This document shows positions 1 through 5,717 of a stretch of 5,862 bases of DNA, one piece after another. The translations under genes and the position numbers were made by a program. Under the pieces are notes generated by a model that was not told where the DNA came from, searched no databases, and saw only the letters and a program-made list of their open reading frames with translations. Source of the stretch: Flavobacteriaceae bacterium (GTDB lineage: Bacteria; Bacteroidota; Bacteroidia; Flavobacteriales; Flavobacteriaceae); the NCBI GenBank assembly GCA_030625995.1, contig DAOUPU010000163.1, forward strand, positions 1 through 5,862, given 5' to 3'. Each line of letters starts with the position of its first letter. Position 1 is the stretch's first letter.

Positions 1-518
1 GATCTTTGCTGACTGCCAATACCCAGTATTCTGTTATTTTCTCTTACTGTTTTTCTGAGCACTTTACCTTCCTGGATCGTAAATGTCATCGGTTTTTCCA
101 GATAAACATCTTTACCCGACTTCAATGCATCTATTGCAATCAAAGCATGCCAATGATCGGGAACTGCAATGACAACAGCATCAATATCTGTCCTTGCCAA
201 TAGATCCTGATAATTTTCATAGGTCTTAACATCTACACTTATTCCTTTCTTTTTATAATGATCATTAACTCTTTGTTCGAATCTTTTATTTTTAATATCA
301 TAAACATCGGCAGAAGCAAGCACTTTTACCCCATCAATATTTATAAATCCATTTAACAGAAACATAGCCTGTCGTCCCAGTCCGATAAAACCCAAATTAA
401 TATTTTCATTGGGTCTAAAAGTTTTGAACCCGGGTAATATTGTTAATCCTGCTGTTGCTAAAAGGGAGGATTGCACAAATGATCTTCTTGAAACCTTGTT
501 TGAATTAGAATTGTCCAT
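1..518 (-). CDS. Gfo/Idh/MocA-family oxidoreductase, Tat-exported (partial, N-terminal 172 residues)
   Basis: The reading frame starts at the ATG at 518 and is still open at the left edge, so the C-terminal part is missing. Residues 10-16 (SRRSFVQ) match the twin-arginine signal motif and are followed by a hydrophobic stretch at 17-31, so export by the Tat pathway in folded, cofactor-loaded form is likely. Residues 42-50 (LGFIGLGRQ) form the glycine-rich dinucleotide-binding turn of a Rossmann fold. Residues 113-124 (DAVVIAVPDHWH) and the EKP motif at 141-143 are hallmarks of the NAD(P)-dependent Gfo/Idh/MocA family, the lysine of EKP being the usual catalytic or cofactor-contacting residue. 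Exported members in Bacteroidota often act on sugars or sugar-derived compounds, but the substrate cannot be read from this fragment. No Shine-Dalgarno is present, only A-rich DNA. It lies 97 bp downstream of the S10 peptidase gene on the same strand and could be co-transcribed with it. Confidence 0.9.
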   Translation of the reverse strand, partial: MDNSNSNKVSRRSFVQSSLLATAGLTILPGFKTFRPNENINLGFIGLGRQAMFLLNGFINIDGVKVLASADVYDIKNKRFEQRVNDHYKKKGISVDVKTYENYQDLLARTDIDAVVIAVPDHWHALIAIDALKSGKDVYLEKPMTFTIQEGKVLRKTVRENNRILGIGSQQR

Positions 519-615
519 TGTTTTGATTTTAATTTTTAATAAAAATAATGATTTTGAAGCTACTTGGAGTCACTATCCGAGACATTTTTAAAAAGTCGAA
601 AATTATCCATCAACA

Positions 616-2106
616 TCAGTATTTTGCCGATTTTCCATTTGGACTGCTATTTTTGATAAATAACCTGAGATCGTCATTTGCTGTTTTTAGATCTTCCTTT
701 CGCAGGTACATCATATGACCACTTCTATATCCCTTAAAACTAAGTCGATCTTTCATTTTACCACTCGGGTCTATTTGCCATAAGGTATATTTAGAATTAA
801 AGTAAGTAGTTGCCCCGTCATAGTAACCGGATTGAAAAATTACATTGAGGTACGGATTTTGCGCCATGGCTTTACGTAGGTTGTCTCTGGTATTGTTGTT
901 TTCTCTGTCCCACGGATGTACAGATCCGAACATATTATATTTTATATCTGTCTTAAAATTAAGATGTTCTCGTATATAGTAATTAATCGCCGGTGTAAAA
1001 GAATGTAACCAGGAGTTCAGCTCAGGATTATAATCAGGTCGCGATCCCGCTTCTATTTTATCTATACCAAGGTATCTGGAATCTAGTCTACCCACAGTAT
1101 TTCCTGTTCTATCACGAAGTAATTCTTTCCAAAAGAAACCCGTAGGAATATCCAAATTGTGTTGTAGAATTGATTTTTTAGACAGCCCTGAATAGAACGA
1201 CATCTTCTCCGCTATAGTTTCCTTTTCACTTAAAGTAAGAGAACCTCCTTTAGCCAGAGCTGGCATCAATTTATTCAGAGCAAAATCTTCCGATTGAGGC
1301 AAAATATCTAACAGATCCTTTTCCTGAAGTTCTGTAGGCAATGCTTTATGGTACCATGCTGCCGCAGTAAAATAAGGCAAGTTGAGGGACGAAGGAATCG
1401 GGCTATCTGATTCGAACACATTATAATCTGCCGGTGACACAAGTATCACCCCATTTAGATACATCCATTGTTTCTCTTGTAATTCCAAAGCCAAACCGGA
1501 AACTCTCGTTCCCCCGTAACTTTCTCCTATTAAATATTTTGGCGAAAGCCAGCGCTCTTGTCTTGAAATAAAGGTAGTTAACCATTCTGCCAAATATTTG
1601 ATATCGGCATTTATTCCGAAAAACAATTCTCTTTTAACTTCTTCACCACTCTCCGGAATTGTTCTTGAATAACCTGTATTTACCGGGTTTACATATACTA
1701 TATCTGCCACATCTAAAATAGAATATGCATTATCATGAACCCCATAAGGTTGCACAGGGTAGCCTTCATCATCGATGTTCAGAATTTTCGGACCGGTATA
1801 TGCTATGTGCATCCATACAGAGGCAGAACCGGGACCACCGTTAAAGGAGATCAACAATGGACGTTTGGCAGTGTTCGCAATATTATTTCTTTTATAATAA
1901 GTATAATATAAGGTTGCAATAGGCTTTCCTAATTCATCCCAAACAGGTTGGGTTCCGGTGGTTGCGGTATAGGATATTTTTATACCGTTTATTACTGTAT
2001 TATGATTGGTTATAACAGTGGTATCCACGGCTATGGTTCTGGATTGTGCTATTAAGTAATGTGTGGACAAGCCTAATACCAGTATCGATAATAAAATTTT
2101 TCTCAT
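616..2106 (-). CDS. Secreted S10 family serine carboxypeptidase-like peptidase
   Basis: This is a complete 496-residue protein. Residues 1-21 form a Sec signal peptide (basic MRK, hydrophobic core, likely cleavage near LIAQ-S), with no lipobox cysteine, so the enzyme is probably periplasmic or secreted. Peptidase family S10 is identified by the oxyanion-hole segment NGGPGS at 89-94, the nucleophile elbow GESYGG at 194-199 (Ser196), Asp430 in SGYYDG and His464 in RSGHMMY, which together give the complete catalytic triad in the correct order. Glu195, next to the serine, matches the residue that binds the substrate C-terminal carboxylate in yeast carboxypeptidase Y. The second acidic residue of that enzyme (Glu65) appears to be Tyr103 here, by hand alignment on the GP at 105-106. 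The expected role is removal of C-terminal residues from peptides, probably for nutrient recycling. It is transcribed divergently from the DUF481-like gene, with a promoter candidate 29-58 bp upstream. The peptidase fold is certain; the peptide substrate is unknown. Confidence 0.93.
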   Translation of the reverse strand: MRKILLSILVLGLSTHYLIAQSRTIAVDTTVITNHNTVINGIKISYTATTGTQPVWDELGKPIATLYYTYYKRNNIANTAKRPLLISFNGGPGSASVWMHIAYTGPKILNIDDEGYPVQPYGVHDNAYSILDVADIVYVNPVNTGYSRTIPESGEEVKRELFFGINADIKYLAEWLTTFISRQERWLSPKYLIGESYGGTRVSGLALELQEKQWMYLNGVILVSPADYNVFESDSPIPSSLNLPYFTAAAWYHKALPTELQEKDLLDILPQSEDFALNKLMPALAKGGSLTLSEKETIAEKMSFYSGLSKKSILQHNLDIPTGFFWKELLRDRTGNTVGRLDSRYLGIDKIEAGSRPDYNPELNSWLHSFTPAINYYIREHLNFKTDIKYNMFGSVHPWDRENNNTRDNLRKAMAQNPYLNVIFQSGYYDGATTYFNSKYTLWQIDPSGKMKDRLSFKGYRSGHMMYLRKEDLKTANDDLRLFIKNSSPNGKSAKY

Positions 2107-2134
2107 CTAAGAATTTTTTGAATAACTAATTCAT

Positions 2135-2164
2135 TAAAATTACTATAATTTTTTTTATACACAA
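2135..2164 (-). promoter_or_regulatory. Candidate Bacteroidota promoter for the S10 peptidase gene
   Basis: Read on the minus strand, a TTG (complement of 2162-2164) is followed by exactly 19 bp and then TAATTTTA (complement of 2135-2142). This matches the Bacteroidota -33/-7 pattern TTG-N19-TAnnTTTG with one mismatch, in the last base of the -7 box. The predicted transcription start near 2128 would give a leader of about 22 nt to the ATG at 2106. The surrounding DNA is very AT-rich, so a chance match is possible. Confidence 0.4.
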
Positions 2165-2250
2165 TAAAAGATTAGGATCGTTTCATCAGAGAATAAAAGA
2201 TATTAAACCTCAGGGCATCCCGTATAGTTATCTGGACTGAACCCAATAAT

Positions 2251-2285
2251 AGGAATTGACCCAAGGGTCGAGGTATTAACCCAAG
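2251..2285. repeat. Imperfect 15-bp direct repeat with 20-bp phasing
   Basis: AGGAATTGACCCAAG (2251-2265) and AGGTATTAACCCAAG (2271-2285) agree at 13 of 15 positions and are offset by exactly 20 bp. A third ACCCAA core lies at 2241-2246, so the cores start at 2241, 2259 and 2279. Spacing near two helical turns is what a regulator binding the same DNA face would use, but no known operator is recognised. The first copy also overlaps the GACCC-AA-GGGTC palindrome at 2258-2269. Confidence 0.55.
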
Positions 2286-2306
2286 ATCCCGCTGAAAAAG
2301 CGGGAT
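2286..2306. repeat. Perfect 8-bp GC-rich hairpin
   Basis: ATCCCGCT (2286-2293) and AGCGGGAT (2299-2306) are exact reverse complements around the 5-nt loop GAAAA. The stem is strong for such an AT-rich background. Neither strand has a run of T directly after the stem, so it is not a classical intrinsic terminator. It starts right at the end of the phased direct repeat. Confidence 0.75.
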
Positions 2307-2312
2307 TAGTTC

Positions 2313-2358
2313 AACTAGCTATTTTGAATTCACCTCTAAGGCTTTTCAAAATAGAGTT
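2313..2358. repeat. Long AT-rich inverted repeat with alternative pairing
   Basis: CTATTTTGAA (2319-2328) and TTCAAAATAG (2345-2354) are exact reverse complements. Beyond a 2-nt bulge (AG, 2317-2318) the stem continues with AACT (2313-2316) against AGTT (2355-2358), giving 14 paired positions. The same AACT can instead pair with AGTT at 2308-2311, because TAGTT-C-AACTA (2307-2317) is a small palindrome. Two mutually exclusive structures are therefore possible if the region is transcribed. It lies just upstream of the promoter candidate for the DUF481-like gene. Confidence 0.65.
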
Positions 2359-2370
2359 TCACTAATAAAA

Positions 2371-2400
2371 TTCATTTTCTTATAAAAAATATTAAATTTG
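2371..2400 (+). promoter_or_regulatory. Candidate Bacteroidota promoter for the DUF481-like gene
   Basis: TAAATTTG at 2393-2400 is an exact match to the Bacteroidota -7 element TAnnTTTG. Exactly 19 bp upstream lies TTC (2371-2373), one mismatch from the -33 TTG. Transcription would begin near 2406, giving a leader of about 15 nt to the TTG start at 2421. That placement supports the TTG rather than the internal ATG at 2463 as the start codon. Confidence 0.55.
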
Positions 2401-2420
2401 TCTTATAAAAAATCCTTCTC

Positions 2421-3458
2421 TTGAATAAGACCATTCTATATAGTTTTCTTTTTTTTATTGCGATGATCATCCCTTTAAAAAGCACAATTGCCCAAAAAAC
2501 GGATACCATAGTTCATATAAATGGCAACGTGATGAAAGGAGAAATTAAAAAAATAGTCTATGGGGTCGTTACCTGGAAGATGGATGGTATGGGAACGATC
2601 AGCGTTGAGGAGATTAAGGTAAATACCATGATCTCGAAAAAGAAATTTGAGGTAAAAATGCACAGCGGTGCAATTTTTTTTGCATCTTTCGGTGCTTCTA
2701 AGGAACATCGAAAAGTATATCTTTTAATCGGTGATCAAAAAAAATTGGTGAATGTTGAGGAGATCGTAGAAGCTTATCCTATCAGAAAGAGCTTTTGGAT
2801 GAGAACTACCGGAAATTTCAGTCTGGGCCTTAATATCTCAAAAGGTAGTGACGTGGCTACCTTGGTATTTTCGGGAAATTTAGATTACAGGAAACAGAGG
2901 GGCCATTTAATTTTAAATTGGGACAGTAACAATACCTATCAGGGAGACACTTTAGCCGCTAATAAGGCAGATGTTGCTTTTACCTGGGAACGTTTTTTAA
3001 AAATTGATTGGTCCACTTTTGTAACTCTTAGTGCAAGTCAAAACTCTGAATTGGGAACAAAACTTCGAATAGGTTTAGATCTGGTTGGAGCAAAGGACCT
3101 CATCTACAACGATTGGAACAGACTATATGCAGGTGCCGGTTTAAATATTACTCAGGAAACCCCCTTTGATGATTCGGGAGTAGAAGAGGATCTCGCCGGA
3201 TTGATCACGTTAAATTGGAAAGTATATAAATATACAGCACCAAAATTTTGGGTAGATGCAAATATTACTTTCTTACCATATTTAACAGATAACAGGTATA
3301 GGGCGGAATTTAACCTGAATCCACAGGTCAGCATTTTTAGTGATGATTTTAAGATAGGATTTAAATTCTATTATATTTACGATAGTAAACCGCCAACAGA
3401 AAACGCATCAAACGATGATTATGGACTAAATCTGCAGTTTACCTACTCCCTGCATTAA
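2421..3458 (+). CDS. Outer-membrane DUF481-like beta-barrel protein with N-terminal tandem module
   Basis: The frame is closed upstream by TAA at 2406-2408 and offers a TTG at 2421 or an ATG at 2463. I choose TTG, because it gives a full signal peptide (NKT, hydrophobic 5-18, likely cleavage at TIAQ-K, residues 22-26), whereas the ATG would leave only a stub. The protein has 345 residues. Residues 27-118 look like two copies of a small beta module: compare NGNVMKGEI with ISVEEIK (33-66) and MHSGAIFFASF with VNVEEIV (80-116). Residues 123-345 show alternating hydrophobic and polar strands rich in Tyr, Phe and Trp, ending with LQFTYSLH. This is typical of an outer-membrane beta-barrel and resembles the DUF481 family. 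The function of that family is poorly known and no substrate is suggested here. It is convergent with the lipoprotein gene, 55 bp away. Confidence 0.82.
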   Translation: MNKTILYSFLFFIAMIIPLKSTIAQKTDTIVHINGNVMKGEIKKIVYGVVTWKMDGMGTISVEEIKVNTMISKKKFEVKMHSGAIFFASFGASKEHRKVYLLIGDQKKLVNVEEIVEAYPIRKSFWMRTTGNFSLGLNISKGSDVATLVFSGNLDYRKQRGHLILNWDSNNTYQGDTLAANKADVAFTWERFLKIDWSTFVTLSASQNSELGTKLRIGLDLVGAKDLIYNDWNRLYAGAGLNITQETPFDDSGVEEDLAGLITLNWKVYKYTAPKFWVDANITFLPYLTDNRYRAEFNLNPQVSIFSDDFKIGFKFYYIYDSKPPTENASNDDYGLNLQFTYSLH

Positions 3459-3513
3459 AAACCTATCATATAACTAAAAATTACAATTATCAAAATAGAT
3501 AATAGGTGCTTGC

Positions 3514-4437
3514 TCATTGATGGACTGAGTTCGACCTAAATAATTTTGCTATTCGATCTATGTTACCATTCATCACACTTAAGAAATCTCCCTCAGTCGG
3601 CATATTTCCACAAGGATCAAAAACCAGTATATCTATATTCAATTCAAGAAATTCATTTTCTGTTTTCTTATTTGGAGGTCCTTCCCACAACATTAAATTT
3701 TCCTTGGATCTATCCACTATTGTTTCCAATTCTTTCCATTGTTCATCTGAAGGAAATACATCCGGTTCGAAGTGAACGCTCTTAATATTCAAATTATAGG
3801 CCTTCGATAAATATTGATACACCGGATGTGAGCCAAGTACATTTATATCCTTCAATTGTAGGGCTTCTTTATGCATTTTTTTATCCAGTGTTTCTAAATC
3901 TTCCCTGAGCTTATTGAAGTTCTCATCCAATACCAACTTCTCCTTAGGCAACTTCTTTATTAAAACATTTTTTATCGCTTCTGCCTGCCTGATCGCCAGT
4001 TCAAAATCCAGCCAGGTTGTAAAAGCAATACCTTTATGCTGATGCTCTCCCTCAGGGCCATGACTGTGAGATGCCACATTTTTCAAAGGAAGAAATTCAT
4101 CCTTAAACGATGCAGAGGTATTCACAATTCTGCTGGAAGGCAGACTGACATTTTCCATCCATTTTGCATAATCAGCTCCGTTTGCCAAAATTATGTCTGC
4201 CGATTGATACAAGCTTAATGCTTCCTCACCGGGGTTCCAATAGGCTGGATCAACTGAAGCCGGAATTATATATTGCAGACTGATCAGGTCTCCTCCAATT
4301 CTATCCGCAAAATAATAGAGCGGGTAATTAACAGTGATCACTATTATTTTTTCATTCTTATTAACAACCTTTTTAGCATTCTCCTTCCCACAAGAGAAAA
4401 ATATCATTATAATAAATATTGCTACTATTCTATTCAT
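3514..4437 (-). CDS. TroA/ZnuA-like metal-binding lipoprotein (divergent ABC substrate-binding protein)
   Basis: The product has 307 residues. A lipoprotein signal peptide (residues 1-16, FFSC-G lipobox, Cys16) would anchor it to a membrane on the periplasmic side. The cluster A-1 (TroA/ZnuA, COG0803-like) fold is suggested by residues 31-43, the ADIILANGADYAKW segment (80-93), GSHPVYQYL (202-210) and FDPCGNMP (273-280). Two canonical metal ligands remain, His204 and Asp274. The other two are replaced: the family DPH motif is DPAYW here (Ala65), and the family DPHVWLD motif is AFTTWLD (Thr140). A His-rich loop at 124-134 (HSHGPEGEHQH) precedes this second site and could carry metal. The gene starts 10 bp after the FtsX-like permease stop, so the two are almost certainly co-transcribed. 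It is likely to bind a transition metal or metal complex, but zinc specificity should not be assumed. Convergent with the DUF481-like gene; no clear terminator lies between them. Confidence 0.88.
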   Translation of the reverse strand: MNRIVAIFIIMIFFSCGKENAKKVVNKNEKIIVITVNYPLYYFADRIGGDLISLQYIIPASVDPAYWNPGEEALSLYQSADIILANGADYAKWMENVSLPSSRIVNTSASFKDEFLPLKNVASHSHGPEGEHQHKGIAFTTWLDFELAIRQAEAIKNVLIKKLPKEKLVLDENFNKLREDLETLDKKMHKEALQLKDINVLGSHPVYQYLSKAYNLNIKSVHFEPDVFPSDEQWKELETIVDRSKENLMLWEGPPNKKTENEFLELNIDILVFDPCGNMPTEGDFLSVMNGNIDRIAKLFRSNSVHQ

Positions 4438-4447
4438 TGTTAGCTAA

Positions 4448-5626
4448 TTAAATAATAAATTGTCGGATAAAATCTTCAATAAAAAATCCTGTAATTCCAT
4501 ACAGAACAGATGCTATCAAACCACTTAAAACGATCATCATCATCAATTCAAATCCAATAATTTCAACCGTTTTGTACCTGCTGGATCCAATGGTAAACAT
4601 GGTGAAAAGCTCCTCTTTACGCAATCTCAAAGTAAGCACCACTATAAGACCAATAATGATCAAAGTAGCTATTCCCACTAAAGTAAAAACCATATTAAAT
4701 ATGCGCTTGATCCTAAATATGGTTTGCAGAAGATTTTCTACCACAGCAGACGGAACAGCTATTTGTTCTTCCATCTCTTTTGCCCCAAACCTTCCTCTTA
4801 ATATGGTTGCCGATTTAACATCATTAGGAACGAACAAGATAGAAGTAATAGGGTATTCTTCCAATGATCCATGAAAGTGAAAAGTATCTAAATTTTCTGC
4901 ATTTATTTCATTAAACATAAATACTTTTGAACTCGCCGTAACGCTGCTGCTATCACGTTTTAATATTAGCGTGGGATCCTCAATTTTTTGCAGATCCTGA
5001 TGACCATGACCCAGCCCCATAATGATCCAATTCGTTTTTAGATCTGTAAATACCGCTATATCATCCGGCGTATTCGATACCTGCAGCACGCCAACTATCC
5101 TCATTTTTAGAGGGTATACTCCAGCAAGATCAATAAAGTTTTCCGGCGAGGATACCATCGCATCTCCTACAGAAAGACCTAATTTTTTTGACACTTCACT
5201 TCCCAGTACACAGTCGCCAACGTATTGTAAATTTCTACCCTTACTTAAGATCAAATTTCTAAAGGAAAAGTAATCCAGATCTGTTCCTACAATTGGAAAT
5301 CCACGCGTTTTAAATACCGATAAAATTGGAATGCCATACCCCAATTCTGTACTATTTAACTCTTCCACTTTTAAGAGTTTTATCGGCTCTATTTCCTCTT
5401 GCTCAAAATATAAAGTATTGATCACCAAATCTGTAGAACTCCCCTTGGCGCCTATCACCAGTGGTGTTGCATCTGCGCGCAAAAGCATCTGCTGCTCACT
5501 TTCCGCGATCAATCTTTGCAGGCCAATTGGTAAAAACAGGATCAATCCAATGGACAAAACCAACACTAAGGTTCTAAATTTATAGAACACTAAATACTTA
5601 ATTGCGAGATAAAAGCTTTCTTTCAT
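4448..5626 (-). CDS. FtsX/MacB-like ABC transporter permease, apparently with three membrane helices
   Basis: I take the ATG at 5626 (MKESFYLAIKYLVFYKFRT, 392 residues). An in-frame ATG at 5659 would add 11 polar residues ahead of this typical permease start. Membrane segments are about 17-37, 309-333 and 358-382. Between the first two lies a large extracytoplasmic domain (about 38-308), with GAKGS at 59-63, a HGH motif at 207-209, HFH at 250-252 and RGRF at 277-280. The loop at 334-356 (RLRKEELFTMFTIGSSRYKT) is the FtsX-type cytoplasmic coupling segment between helices 2 and 3. FtsX/MacB/LolE permeases normally have a fourth helix, but this protein ends ten residues after helix 3. The family usually couples ATP hydrolysis to movement of envelope substrates rather than simple ion channelling. 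It sits 91 bp after the ATPase stop and 10 bp before the lipoprotein start. Confidence 0.9.
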   Translation of the reverse strand: MKESFYLAIKYLVFYKFRTLVLVLSIGLILFLPIGLQRLIAESEQQMLLRADATPLVIGAKGSSTDLVINTLYFEQEEIEPIKLLKVEELNSTELGYGIPILSVFKTRGFPIVGTDLDYFSFRNLILSKGRNLQYVGDCVLGSEVSKKLGLSVGDAMVSSPENFIDLAGVYPLKMRIVGVLQVSNTPDDIAVFTDLKTNWIIMGLGHGHQDLQKIEDPTLILKRDSSSVTASSKVFMFNEINAENLDTFHFHGSLEEYPITSILFVPNDVKSATILRGRFGAKEMEEQIAVPSAVVENLLQTIFRIKRIFNMVFTLVGIATLIIIGLIVVLTLRLRKEELFTMFTIGSSRYKTVEIIGFELMMMIVLSGLIASVLYGITGFFIEDFIRQFII

Positions 5627-5663
5627 GTGTTCATATTTATTGTTTTTTATCGGACACATGTAG

Positions 5664-5708
5664 CATCCATATGATTATTTCATTGGTATCAATATTTTTT
5701 TATGGATG
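5664..5708. repeat. Inverted repeat between the ATPase and permease genes
   Basis: CATCCATA (5664-5671) and TATGGATG (5701-5708) are exact 8-bp reverse complements separated by 29 nt. A small inner stem, ATTG-GTAT-CAAT (5682-5693), lies between them. The structure fills most of the 91-bp gap in an otherwise compact cluster. It could be an mRNA processing or stabilising element, or chance in AT-rich DNA. Confidence 0.4.
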
Positions 5709-5717
5709 GTTCATTCT

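Larger units (their letters stand above)
2107..2420. other. Divergent intergenic region with a GC-rich structured island
   Basis: This 314-bp gap separates two divergent genes. Both ends are extremely AT-rich (about 10% GC at 2121-2160 and at 2361-2400) and hold one promoter candidate each. The middle, about 2211-2310, is close to 47% GC by direct count and contains a palindrome (GACCC-AA-GGGTC, 2258-2269), a 15-bp imperfect direct repeat, a perfect 8-bp hairpin and a larger AT-rich hairpin. A plus-strand frame is open for 45 codons (2228-2362, stop TAA at 2363) but has no ATG. Possible explanations are a structured RNA, a regulatory platform, or the remnant of a mobile element or gene. Confidence 0.7.

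Noticed and set aside
6..203. Plus-strand open frame at the left edge
   Set aside because: It is antisense to the oxidoreductase, whose Rossmann and EKP motifs establish the minus-strand frame.
532..546. Palindrome ATTTTTA-A-TAAAAAT upstream of the oxidoreductase gene
   Set aside because: Pure A-T palindromes of this size are expected by chance in such AT-rich DNA and no promoter box accompanies it.
581..597. Near-palindrome GACATTTTTAAAAAGTC just after the S10 peptidase stop, as a terminator
   Set aside because: The stem is interrupted by an extra A, is almost all A-T, leaves no proper loop, and no T-run follows on the minus strand.
2286..2306. The 8-bp GC-rich hairpin as an intrinsic terminator
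   Set aside because: Neither strand has a U-tract after the stem, and both neighbouring genes start, rather than end, at this gap.
3461..3507. ACCTAT/ATAGGT inverted repeat between the convergent genes, as a bidirectional terminator
   Set aside because: Only six base pairs around a loop of 35 nt, with no T-runs at the expected places.
4572..4874. 100-codon plus-strand open frame inside the permease gene
   Set aside because: It lies wholly antisense to a well-supported gene and its translation shows no recognisable motif.
5627..5659. Upstream ATG at 5659 as the start of the permease
   Set aside because: The 11 extra residues are polar and precede a typical MKESFYLAIKYL permease start; the longer form stays possible but less likely.
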